DNA from: Gammaproteobacteria bacterium
GTDB lineage: Bacteria > Pseudomonadota > Gammaproteobacteria > Pseudomonadales > Azotimanducaceae
Assembly: GCA_009839505.1 (NCBI GenBank)
Contig: VXPO01000174.1
Coordinates: 1 to 64,000, forward strand
DNA length: 64,000 nt
Reading direction: 5' to 3'
Shown piece by piece: positions 49,381 to 57,589 of this stretch (position 1 is the stretch's first letter; every line of letters begins with the position of its first letter). Below the pieces are notes generated by a model, which worked only from the letters and a program-made list of their open reading frames with translations, was not told the DNA's origin and made no database searches. The translations under genes and the position numbers were made by a program.

Positions 49381-50898
49381 ATGCCCTCAGCGGATCGAAC
49401 GACCACCGGCTCCGCTCGCCGGTACTTGCCGATCAGCATGCTTCTCGTACTGTCGGGCGTTTGCGCGATGCCCAAGTCCACCGCTGCCGGTAGTTCGGAA
49501 CCGGCGGAGGATCCGTACTGCGAGTTCATTCCGGCAGCATCCACGGATGGCCAGATTCCAGGACTGATCATCGGCGCCGAAGTCTTGCTGCCAGAAGGCA
49601 GTCGCGCGGACCACGGCGTGCACATTCGCTTCAATGGCAGCATCGGCGCGGTGGGGGACTTCGCCGCCGCGCGCGCCGAGTTTCCGAACGCCGCCGTACT
49701 CGATTGTCGGGGCACGGCCGTACTGTCGCCGGGGTTCGTCAACGCGCACGAGCACCCGGCGTACAGCTATGCTTTTCCGGACCCGAACCTGAATCCGGAC
49801 TACGTCCACAGGGACGAGTGGCGCTTGGGTATCAATGGCAAAGTAAAGCTGCCACCGCCACCGGGTTACTACTTCAATCCCGGTGATCGACGGACCGCGG
49901 CAATACTCCTGGCCATGGAGTTGCGCCATGTCCTCGGCGGCGCGACTGCGATCGCGGGGCCGGGTGGCGTGCCGGGCGTGATCCGCAACATCAACCGTCA
50001 CAGGCGCATCGGCGATCTCGAGCTCTACGACATGGAGGCGGATGTCGAAGTCTTCCCGTACTCCTTTCGCGTGGTCGAGGATCTCAGGGACGAATGCGCG
50101 GGTGGTCCCGCCTACCGGTTCCCGCCACCGGCCCGGGCGGACCTGCCGTTCATGGCCTATGTTCCCCATGTCGGCGAGGGTAGGACGACGAGTTGTGCCG
50201 CGAGGGCCGAGGTGGGGCGCTACCTGACGCGCGTGCAGGGGAGCGAGCGACGCTACTCCTTGGTACACGGGGTAGCTACGAACCGTGAGGACTATGCCGT
50301 GATGCGCCAGTTCGACGTGGCGCTCGTGTGGTCGCCGCGCTCCAATCTCGCGCTGTACGGCGAGACCGTGGACATCGCCGGTGCTCTGGACCAAGGTGTG
50401 CGCATCGCACTTTCGACGGATTGGTCGCCGAGTGGTTCGTTCAACATGCGCGAAGAGGTCAAGTGTGCGAGACGCGTGGCGGCGGACGTTGGCGTGGCGA
50501 TGCCGAGCGAGGCGCTGTGGCGCATGTCTACCGTGAACGGAGCCTACGCACTCGGGTTGGAAGATCGTCTGGGGGCGATCGAGCCCGGTTTCCGCGCGGA
50601 CCTGGTCCTCGTCAAGCACACCGGCGGCGACCCGTACGATGCCGCGTTGACTGCGACGGACCGGGAAGTTCTTGGCGTGTGGATCGACGCCAAGCCGATC
50701 CTGCTCGCCGAGCCACTGGACCGGAAGTTGCTCGGGTCCGAGTGTGTCGGGCTCGAAGGCATGGCGCCGAGAGTGTGCGGTGTCCTCGAGGCCTTCGAGC
50801 TGTCGGCACGGAGCTTCGAGGACCACAACGCAGCCACGGTCCCCGTGAACGACGCCAGTCGCCAAGCGCCCTGCGAGTTCCGGCACCCGCGTCCCTGA
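49381..50898 (+). CDS. exported metal-dependent amidohydrolase
   Basis: A 505-aa amidohydrolase-superfamily protein with an N-terminal signal-like hydrophobic segment (about 15-35). Metal ligands are visible as His123-x-His125 (NAHEH), His263 (YVPHVGEG), a later His in YSLVHGVATN, and Asp347 (STDWSPSG). It ends with the family's GAIEPGFRADLVLVK segment and a Cys-containing tail, which fits a periplasmic enzyme. A GGAG precedes the ATG. The substrate is unknown; imidazolonepropionase- or chlorohydrolase-like reactions are possible. Confidence 0.82.
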   Translation: MPSADRTTTGSARRYLPISMLLVLSGVCAMPKSTAAGSSEPAEDPYCEFIPAASTDGQIPGLIIGAEVLLPEGSRADHGVHIRFNGSIGAVGDFAAARAEFPNAAVLDCRGTAVLSPGFVNAHEHPAYSYAFPDPNLNPDYVHRDEWRLGINGKVKLPPPPGYYFNPGDRRTAAILLAMELRHVLGGATAIAGPGGVPGVIRNINRHRRIGDLELYDMEADVEVFPYSFRVVEDLRDECAGGPAYRFPPPARADLPFMAYVPHVGEGRTTSCAARAEVGRYLTRVQGSERRYSLVHGVATNREDYAVMRQFDVALVWSPRSNLALYGETVDIAGALDQGVRIALSTDWSPSGSFNMREEVKCARRVAADVGVAMPSEALWRMSTVNGAYALGLEDRLGAIEPGFRADLVLVKHTGGDPYDAALTATDREVLGVWIDAKPILLAEPLDRKLLGSECVGLEGMAPRVCGVLEAFELSARSFEDHNAATVPVNDASRQAPCEFRHPRP

Positions 50899-51050
50899 CT
50901 GCCGCTACCGTGGCAGATGGCGCACGGACAGTTGGGAGATCTCGCACAAAGGAAAGCGAGCACTCGCACGCCACCGGTGGTGTCAGGCGTACACCGGCGG
51001 AACGTATTCGAGGTCAAACTCAGATACGAGAGTATCCGTGGGACCATGCC

Positions 51051-51470
51051 ATGACGATTGCCTACCCGATCGATTCGACCCGCCGCCGCCACGGCGTCCA
51101 ATTGACCTTCCCCGACTTTCCCGAAGCCTCTACGCAGTGTGCCGTGGGCGAGGAGTTTCACGCCGCCACCGCGTGCCTGGTCGACGTGCTTGAGGGCTAC
51201 GTTCGCGGCCGCCGGGCCATCCCGCGACCGTCCCATGCATTGAGGCGCCCGGTGGTGCCGCCGCCTGTGCTCGTGGCGGCCAAGGTCGCGCTCTACAACG
51301 AGATGCGCCGCCGCAAGCTGTCGAACGTGGCGCTGGCCAAGCAACTCGGTAGTGTGGAGGGAACGGTACGTCGGCTGCTCGACCTTCGTCACCGCTCCCA
51401 TGTCGACCAGGTCGAAGCGGCACTGGAACTGCTGGGCAAGCGCCTCGTCGTCTCCTCACGCCGCCTATAG
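51051..51470 (+). CDS. HicB-family antitoxin-like protein, no toxin gene seen
   Basis: A 139-aa protein: a partial-RNase-H HicB fold at the N-terminus (RRHGVQLTFPDFPEASTQCAVGEEF) and an HTH DNA-binding domain at the C-terminus (NVALAKQLGSVEGTVRRLLDLRHRS). HicB proteins repress and neutralise the HicA toxin. No HicA-like frame is found in the 152 bp upstream or directly downstream, so this is either an orphan regulator or the remnant of a pair. ATG at 51051 is the first start giving the HicB opening. Confidence 0.8.
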   Translation: MTIAYPIDSTRRRHGVQLTFPDFPEASTQCAVGEEFHAATACLVDVLEGYVRGRRAIPRPSHALRRPVVPPPVLVAAKVALYNEMRRRKLSNVALAKQLGSVEGTVRRLLDLRHRSHVDQVEAALELLGKRLVVSSRRL

Positions 51471-51499
51471 ACGCCGCACGGACAATCCCCGACTGGCTC

Positions 51500-51540
51500 C
51501 GAGAATGCGCAGCATTCTCGATCGCGCCCATCAGGGCGCG
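51500..51540 (-). repeat. two-hairpin repeat (reverse orientation) downstream of the fused CoA-transferase
   Basis: CGAGAATGC (51500-51508) and GCATTCTCG (51512-51520) form a 9-bp hairpin with a 3-nt loop. CGCGCCC (51523-51529) and GGGCGCG (51534-51540) form a second. Read on the minus strand the order is the same as in the 54-kb copies. A further GCCC/GGGC pair follows to 51558. Confidence 0.65.
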
Positions 51541-51561
51541 CCGCGCCCGTCAGGGCACGCC

Positions 51562-53976
51562 CTACACCAGGTAGCCGTCGTCCTCGGCGCGTCGGACCTC
51601 CGCTTCGGACATCCCGAGCCAGTCCCCGAGTACGGCGGCGTTGTCCTCGCCGACGCGGCGGCTGCGCAGGTACTCGTCGCAGGGCGTGTCGTCGAAGTAC
51701 AGGGGCAGCCGGTCCGCGTAGGTCTGGCCTGCAACCGGATGGAGATCGGGGATTTCCGCCAGGAAGTCGGACAGGCGAAGCTGGGGATCGGACTCGGCCA
51801 TGTCCGCCCCGGTTTGAACGACACCGGCCGGCACGCCCGCGGCCTGGCAGCGCTGCATCACGTCCGCGGCGCCGTGCCTGCGAGTCCAGTCACCGATCTT
51901 GGTGTCGAGATCGGACAGCGCGACGCGGCCCTCTGCCGTCGAGAGTGCTGGATTGGCGGCCCACTCCGGGTCGCCCATGACCTCGCGCAATGCCAGCCAC
52001 TGGGCGTCGGTCATGCAGGCGATCGCCACCCAACGCTCGTCCGCCACCGCGCCGGTCTCCGCTTCGGCAGCACACGGATAGCAGCCGTGGGGTGCAGCAA
52101 GATCGTAGGGGAGGCGATTGCCGGCCGGTTCCGCCGCACAACCATTGGCGAAGTGGTCGAGCAGGGTTGGACCGGCCAGGCCGACGCCCACCTCGAACTG
52201 CGACAGGTCGATGCGCTGGCCGCGCCCGGTCCGGCGGCGGGCATGCAGGGCCGCAAGGATGGCGAACGCGCCGTGCAGGCCGGCGCAGTGATCGTTGTAG
52301 GAGAAACCGATGCCGATGTCCCGACGGCCTGAAATGCCGGTCAGGTAGGTGAGGCCGGCGAGGGCGTGGATGGTGGGCGCATAGGTGACGAACCTCGACC
52401 ACGGGCCGCCGTCGCCCATGCCGGACATCTGCACGTAGACAACCTTGCTGTTCGAGGGACTGACCTGGTCGTAGCCGACCCCCCACCGGTCGAGCACGCC
52501 GACCGAGAAGTTGTCGATCACAACGTCGGCGGTCTCGCACAGGCGCCTGCAGATCGCGCGGCTCTCATCCTGGGACATGTCGAGGGCAAGCGACCGCTTG
52601 TTGCGGTTCCAGGTGACGTAGTAGACGCCGTCCGGGGCGTTGGGGCCGATTCGAACTGAGGAGTTCACCTTGACGACGTCGGCGCCCATGTCGGCGAGCA
52701 GGCGGGTGGCGAACGGTCCTGCCAGTACGTGGGTGAAGTCGAGAACGCGCAGCCCGGCGAGCGGACGATCGTCCTTGGCGCGTTCTGGGGATTCGGCGGC
52801 CGTATCGTGGGCATCGGGTTCCGTCGGCCAGGCGTCGATGTCCCCATCCACATCCTCATGGTCGTATAGCCGCCAGGGCGTGTCGCTGAATCGGTACGGG
52901 GCGCCGGGTCCGCGAACTCCGCCCCCGACGGCGTAGGTCGCCCACCAGTCACGGGCTTCCAACTGCGGGTTGTCAGCCACTTGGTCCACCGACAGCACCC
53001 AACCGTACGGGGCGTGGTGGTCCTGGGCCTCGAAGAACAGCTCCTCCACGTCACGGGTCGCGACCCAGTTGCGCAGCACTTCCATGAACCGGCGGATGTA
53101 GTCGCGCCGGTTCTCGGGTTCCTGGTACTTGGGATCGAGCAGGTCTTCCTGGGCATCCTTCTCGATCAGCCAGACGAGCTGGTTGTCGAAGCTCGGCGTC
53201 GGCGTGACCATGATGGTGCCGCCCCTGGCCGGCATGACCACATACGCGTTGGTCCAGTGCAGGCTGCCGCGCCGCTCCAGTACCGGCCCGTGCGCGTTGG
53301 GCATGCGGTCGTGGTACCAGTACCACATGAAGACGTGCTCCAGGCACGATGCGATGCACTGGTGCACCGGCACGTGAACGCGCTGGCCGGCGCCGCCGTC
53401 GCGCACCCGGTGGAGCGCCGACAACGCCGCGATGGCCGCGTACGCCCCCGACACGATGAAGTTCAGCTCGCCGAAAGTCTTGAGCGGTGGCGTGTCGGCG
53501 TCGCCCGTGGTCGCGACGGCGCCGCCAAGCGCTCCGGCGATCAGGTCCGGCGCGAGATAGTCCCGCCACGGACCATCCGGGCCGAACGACGAGATGTCGA
53601 TCACCACGAGTTCCGGCCGCGCGACGCGGGCCTCGTCGAGACAAGCCGCCTCCACACCGAAGCCTCCCGTGCACGCGAGGACGATGTCCGCGCGGTCCAC
53701 GAGGCGTCGGAGCAGCTCGCGTCCCTGTCGTACCTCGACATCAAGGACAACTCGGCGGCGGCTCGAGGCGAAGAATGCGTACCACAGAGAATCGCCGGTT
53801 CCTTCCCGGTTGCCGGCAAAGCTGGGTCCGCGCTCGCGTAGGGGATCGCCCTCGGGCGGCTCCGGCCGGATCACTTCGGCGCCAAGGTCGGCGAGCATCT
53901 TGGCCCCGTAGATGGCGCGTTCGTCGGTCAGGTCCAGAACCCGTAGGGTGTCCAGGGCGCCGCGTTTCGTTGACAC
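51562..53976 (-). CDS. fused double class III CoA-transferase
   Basis: An 804-aa protein made of two CaiB/BaiF domains in tandem. The N-terminal half (about 1-395) starts TLRVLDLTDERAIYGAKMLADLGAEVIRPEPPEGDP; by alignment its catalytic position has Ile instead of Asp (NFIVSGAYAA). The C-terminal half (about 410-804) starts GLRVLDFTHVLAGPFATRLLADMGADVVKVN and retains Asp562 in FSYNDHCAG. This is a one-chain version of the catalytic/non-catalytic pair at 46.8-49.3 kb, in reversed order. GTG at 53976 with GGAG upstream is taken as the start. The substrate is unknown. Confidence 0.88.
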   Translation of the reverse strand: MSTKRGALDTLRVLDLTDERAIYGAKMLADLGAEVIRPEPPEGDPLRERGPSFAGNREGTGDSLWYAFFASSRRRVVLDVEVRQGRELLRRLVDRADIVLACTGGFGVEAACLDEARVARPELVVIDISSFGPDGPWRDYLAPDLIAGALGGAVATTGDADTPPLKTFGELNFIVSGAYAAIAALSALHRVRDGGAGQRVHVPVHQCIASCLEHVFMWYWYHDRMPNAHGPVLERRGSLHWTNAYVVMPARGGTIMVTPTPSFDNQLVWLIEKDAQEDLLDPKYQEPENRRDYIRRFMEVLRNWVATRDVEELFFEAQDHHAPYGWVLSVDQVADNPQLEARDWWATYAVGGGVRGPGAPYRFSDTPWRLYDHEDVDGDIDAWPTEPDAHDTAAESPERAKDDRPLAGLRVLDFTHVLAGPFATRLLADMGADVVKVNSSVRIGPNAPDGVYYVTWNRNKRSLALDMSQDESRAICRRLCETADVVIDNFSVGVLDRWGVGYDQVSPSNSKVVYVQMSGMGDGGPWSRFVTYAPTIHALAGLTYLTGISGRRDIGIGFSYNDHCAGLHGAFAILAALHARRRTGRGQRIDLSQFEVGVGLAGPTLLDHFANGCAAEPAGNRLPYDLAAPHGCYPCAAEAETGAVADERWVAIACMTDAQWLALREVMGDPEWAANPALSTAEGRVALSDLDTKIGDWTRRHGAADVMQRCQAAGVPAGVVQTGADMAESDPQLRLSDFLAEIPDLHPVAGQTYADRLPLYFDDTPCDEYLRSRRVGEDNAAVLGDWLGMSEAEVRRAEDDGYLV

Positions 53977-54328
53977 GCCTTGTTGTTCTCCGAACGCCAA
54001 GGGGCGAAATGATAGCGCGCGCCCAGCGGGCGCGGCGCGTGCGTGCCCTGCGGGCACGTTTGGAGAATGCTACGCATTCTCCGCGGGCGTTCGGGCGTGT
54101 GGGGCGCGTGCGTGCCCTGCGGGCACGTTTCGAGAATGCTGCGCATTCTCGGCGTTTCGGCCAACTACGTGCGGGCGCGTGCGGGCGCGTGCGTGCCCTG
54201 CGGGCACGTTTGGAGAATGCTTACGCATTCCCCGCGGGCGTTCGGGCGTGGGGGGATCTGCTGCAACGGCGAAGTCCAACAGGCTGTAGAATGAGGCATC
54301 GCGCCGCGTAACAGGAGCGGGTCGAACC
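53977..54328. repeat. gene-free 352 bp holding three two-hairpin repeats
   Basis: No coding frame is credible here. Copies start at 54035, 54104 and 54185. Each has GTGCCC-TGC-GGGCAC, a GTTT linker and a second hairpin. The second hairpin is GGAGAATGC-TAC-GCATTCTCC (54062-54082) in copy 1 and CGAGAATGC-TGC-GCATTCTCG (54131-54151) in copy 2. In copy 3 it is GGAGAATGC with a degenerate right arm (54212-54233). Arm-closing bases change in pairs between copies. The last part (54251-54328) contains TAGAAT near 54288, a possible -10 box, and AGGAG for the porin gene. Confidence 0.7.
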
Positions 54329-55564
54329 ATGGCAAGGATTGCAGAGATCGACGGCCGGCGGGTTATCCATTCAACCAGATTGGCTTTGGTCGTCTCCTTG
54401 GTGGCGACGACGGCGACGTTTGGGACCACGGCATCTGCGCTGGACTTGTCTCAAGCCGTGGCCGACGGCAAGACATCTTTGGGGTTCCGCTATCGCCTTG
54501 AGCACGTATCGCAGGACGGCTTCGACGAGGACGCGTTGGCGTCGACGGCGCGCGCGCGACTGACTTGGAATTCGGCCGAGACCGACGACCTCACGTTCGG
54601 CATTGAGACCGACTATTCGCTGATCCTCGGTATCGAGGACTTCAACTCAACCACGAACGGACGCGTCGAATACCCCGTCGTCGCCGATCCCGACGGCTTC
54701 GACCTCAACCAGGCGTTCGTCAAGTACGCCGCCGGCGCCACGACGGTCACCGTGGGTCGGCAACGCATCAACCACGGCGGCCAACGCATCTTGGGAGGGG
54801 TTGCCTATCGCCAGAACGAACAGACCTACGACGGCATCCGCATTCAGAGCAAGGCGGGCGACGTCGACTTGGACTACAGCTACATCCACAACATCAACCG
54901 CATCTTCGGTCCCGGGGACGGGGTGCAGCCGGGCGACTGGTACGGCAACTCGCACGCCTTGCGCGCGTCGCTGGCACCCTCGGAAGGACACACGCTGGCG
55001 GGCTTCGCGTACCTCCTCGACCTGTCCAATGCCAATGGCCCGCCGAACTCCAACGCGACCTACGGCGTCGACTACGAGGGCAAGTTCGACACGTTGACCG
55101 TCAGCGCAGCGATCGCGCGGCAGAGCGACTACGCCGACAATCCGATGTCCTACGACGCGCTCTACTACGCGGTGAAAGGCGTGGCGGATGTCGGCGCGCT
55201 TACGCTGACCGGGGCCCTCGAAGTCCTCGGCAGCGACGGCGGTGCGGCCGGATTTCGAACACCCGTCGCCACCCTGCACAAGTTCCAGGGCTGGACCGAC
55301 CGCTTCCTCGCGACGCCGGCCGCGGGCGTCCGAGACACTTGGTTCAGCGTCGCGGGCAAGGTCGGCGGCGCCACCGTGACGGGTGTGTACCACAACTTTC
55401 AGGCCGACGAAGGCGGCGCGGACTACGGCTCCGAGGTGGGCTTCGCCATCACCTACCCGGTCGGCGACAACCTGTCCCTGCTGTTCAAGACAGCGCAGTA
55501 CTCGGCCGACGAACACGCCAGCGACATCACCAAGCTGTGGCTGATGCTGGACTGGAAGTGGTAG
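54329..55564 (+). CDS. outer-membrane porin, alginate-export-like barrel
   Basis: A 411-aa exported beta-barrel protein. A signal segment (about 17-37, ending TASA) is followed by LGFRYRLEHVSQDGFDEDALASTARARLTW, a typical opening of alginate-export/porin-family barrels, then alternating amphipathic strands such as TVTVGRQRIN and VDLDYSYIHNINRIFG. It ends in LMLDWKW with a C-terminal aromatic residue. It should form a channel for small solutes in the outer membrane. An AGGAG ribosome-binding site lies upstream. It converges on the SpvB-like gene across 16 bp. Confidence 0.82.
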   Translation: MARIAEIDGRRVIHSTRLALVVSLVATTATFGTTASALDLSQAVADGKTSLGFRYRLEHVSQDGFDEDALASTARARLTWNSAETDDLTFGIETDYSLILGIEDFNSTTNGRVEYPVVADPDGFDLNQAFVKYAAGATTVTVGRQRINHGGQRILGGVAYRQNEQTYDGIRIQSKAGDVDLDYSYIHNINRIFGPGDGVQPGDWYGNSHALRASLAPSEGHTLAGFAYLLDLSNANGPPNSNATYGVDYEGKFDTLTVSAAIARQSDYADNPMSYDALYYAVKGVADVGALTLTGALEVLGSDGGAAGFRTPVATLHKFQGWTDRFLATPAAGVRDTWFSVAGKVGGATVTGVYHNFQADEGGADYGSEVGFAITYPVGDNLSLLFKTAQYSADEHASDITKLWLMLDWKW

Positions 55565-55580
55565 GCCCCGCGGGGTCTGA

Positions 55581-57368
55581 TCAGGGGCCGCTTCCCGGTG
55601 TCTCTTGGCGATGGCTTCGGATCACATCGAGGAGCCGGATGCGCGTCGCGCCCCACGTGTCACTCGGAACAGGCGTAGCCGAGGTCCCCATTTCAGACAG
55701 CCGGGTGACTGTCTCGATGCCGGTCTCGGACAGGCTCATTTCTTCGACGGTCTCCTGCACGATGGTGTCGAAGCCGAGGAACACCGTGTTGCTGAGCGCA
55801 TAGGGGAGAAGCACCCGGGCCATCCCGTGCGCTATGACCTTGGTGTCATAGTCGTGGAAAGATCGTCTCCGAAGCTGGGCGTCCGGTCCGTACGGACCGT
55901 CGTACACGAAAACGGCGCTTGGTCGTCCGTAGTAGGGGAAGTCGAGTCGGTACTGGGTGTAGGTCGTCGTTTTGGATATCTGGTCGGTTTGGCGGGTCGC
56001 GGCGAACCCCACGGCACCCCAGTTGTTGGTGCTGTGCCAAAAGCCTCCTTGGTAGCCGAAGCTGATGTGCGCACGGGGGGCATCGGATCTGGTTTGCACA
56101 AAGTCCGTAACCACGGGCTTTGAGAATCCGTCCTCGCCGACCGGACCCCGGCGCACGTCCGGCGAGGGGGAGAACGCGCCGAACGGACTATCGTCGGCGC
56201 CGAAAGTGAAGTCGTTCGATCCCCCGGCAGACAACATGCCGTAGTGGTATTGGACGGTTTGCGCCGGACTCGTGACTCGGTCGACGACCGTCTTCACGGA
56301 CGGGAGATCGACAGGGGGTTCGAACCAGCCCAAGACGATGGGCGTGAGGCAACTTGCCACGCCATCGCCGACGAACAGGCACAACTGGATACGGTTCAGC
56401 CGCTCCTGGCCGGCTGGCGTACGGTCGCTCTCGAGTCGGTATTCATGCGTCTTCCTGCCTTGGAGATACACCTCGATGCGGTGCAGGCGAAGCCGACGCG
56501 TACTTCGATAGTTGCCTACGGCCACCGTCGAGACGTCACCGCGAGGCGCATAACGCATTCTCACTTCGCCCTGATCGCGGCCGTAGACGATGCGGTTCAA
56601 TTCCCATGCCGAGGACTCTGCGTCTTCGAAGTACTCGGCGCGCATTTCGTCCCCGTGCTTGTCGACCAACCGGTTGAACGACCACGCAATGGGGATGGCA
56701 CCACCCCTCCGAGGGCCGCCCTCGTCGAGGCTCCGAACCAGGTGGCGAGCGTCCACCGTGCGGCCGTACTCCACGACGAAGCCGTCGGGCCGGATCAACT
56801 CGAACCAGATTTCGGTCAGGCCCGGACCACCCCGGACGACAACGCGCTCGAACCTCTCCAGCAGCGTTCGGTATTCCGCCCCGGGCTGGAGATGCTCGCC
56901 GTGGGCCAACACCATCAGTCGGTTCGCTAAGCACAGAGGGTCCGAACCATCGAGCTTCAACGCGGGTGAGCGGTGTTGCTCTCCCTTTGTGCACCAACTG
57001 ACCTTCGAGGTGCCGTCCAGGAACCAACCGTACCCCAGGGTGTCGGTTGCTTCGTGGCGCGTGTGACGATCGACGTCCCCACGACCGAGATACCTGAGCA
57101 TCAGACCGGGATTCAGTCCCGGCGGCGTCTGGCCCAGATCGACCGTGACGTCGACATAGGCATCGCCGCCCTTGGTGACGCCGGCAGTGAAAGGCATGAA
57201 ACCGGTTGTCGTGGCGCTGATCGCCGACTCGGCTGTCAATGGGGAGAGGCTGTCGCTGGCGTACGCCGGTTCGTGTGATGGACTTGCGAGAACCAACGCC
57301 AGACCGAGGTACGCCAGGAGCGGAGGTCGGCCGGTCGGCTGCATGTGGTGACTCCTGTGACGGGACAT
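55581..57368 (-). CDS. SpvB/Tc-toxin-B-like protein, C-terminally short
   Basis: A 595-aa exported protein: signal segment (about 16-37) then ATTTGFMPFTAGV, LNPGLMLRY, TLGYGWFLDGTSKVSWC, DGSDPLCLANRLMVL and later SCLTPIVLGWFEPP. This order matches the SpvB/TcaC N-terminal region that begins large RHS/Tc B-type proteins, which normally continue for many hundred residues. Here the frame stops 16 bp before the convergent porin stop codon, so the RHS and toxin parts are missing. It may be a truncated gene or a short free-standing relative. ATG at 57368 has GAGG upstream; it begins within 11 bp of a hairpin array. Confidence 0.7.
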   Translation of the reverse strand: MSRHRSHHMQPTGRPPLLAYLGLALVLASPSHEPAYASDSLSPLTAESAISATTTGFMPFTAGVTKGGDAYVDVTVDLGQTPPGLNPGLMLRYLGRGDVDRHTRHEATDTLGYGWFLDGTSKVSWCTKGEQHRSPALKLDGSDPLCLANRLMVLAHGEHLQPGAEYRTLLERFERVVVRGGPGLTEIWFELIRPDGFVVEYGRTVDARHLVRSLDEGGPRRGGAIPIAWSFNRLVDKHGDEMRAEYFEDAESSAWELNRIVYGRDQGEVRMRYAPRGDVSTVAVGNYRSTRRLRLHRIEVYLQGRKTHEYRLESDRTPAGQERLNRIQLCLFVGDGVASCLTPIVLGWFEPPVDLPSVKTVVDRVTSPAQTVQYHYGMLSAGGSNDFTFGADDSPFGAFSPSPDVRRGPVGEDGFSKPVVTDFVQTRSDAPRAHISFGYQGGFWHSTNNWGAVGFAATRQTDQISKTTTYTQYRLDFPYYGRPSAVFVYDGPYGPDAQLRRRSFHDYDTKVIAHGMARVLLPYALSNTVFLGFDTIVQETVEEMSLSETGIETVTRLSEMGTSATPVPSDTWGATRIRLLDVIRSHRQETPGSGP

Positions 57369-57378
57369 TAGGAAACCT

Positions 57379-57525
57379 CTGATCAAGCCCGTCCATGGGC
57401 TTGATCAGGAGCAAAACAAAAGCGCGGTTTTGTTTTGCTCACAAATTCAATGGCTTGCGCCATCGAATTTGGCGGCACATCCCTGTGCCGCGCTAGGGAA
57501 GCTCTTAATCAGAGCTTCCCTAGCG
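57379..57525. repeat. array of five consecutive hairpins
   Basis: Five inverted repeats lie back to back with gaps of 0-1 bp. They are: CTGATCAAGCCC/GGGCTTGATCAG (57379-57408, 12 bp); a perfect 13-bp stem built on CAAAACAAAA (57409-57440, 6-nt loop); CAAATTCAATGGC with a right arm differing at one base (57442-57471); GCGGCACA/TGTGCCGC (57472-57491); and a perfect 15-bp stem starting CGCTAGGGAAG (57491-57525, 5-nt loop). They separate two minus-strand genes and begin 11 bp upstream of the SpvB-like start codon. The stems differ in sequence from one another. Confidence 0.8.
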
Positions 57526-57589
57526 CCGCCAAGACGCCTCGCGGGCTCGGCCTCCGGCCCCAACCCCACCAATCTATCACCGACGAACA

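Noticed and set aside
50899-51050. A hicA toxin gene upstream of hicB
   Set aside because: No frame here shows the HicA double-stranded-RNA-binding pattern or its conserved His; the segment reads as non-coding.
54035-54250. Possible CRISPR array (three regularly spaced repeats)
   Set aside because: The repeats are themselves strongly palindromic double hairpins of unequal spacing (69 and 81 bp), the spacers are not unique 30-40-bp segments, and no cas gene is near.
57409-57440. Rho-independent terminator of the amidohydrolase gene
   Set aside because: The T-rich part belongs to the stem, not to a tail after it, and the hairpin is one of five in series; termination is possible but not indicated specifically.
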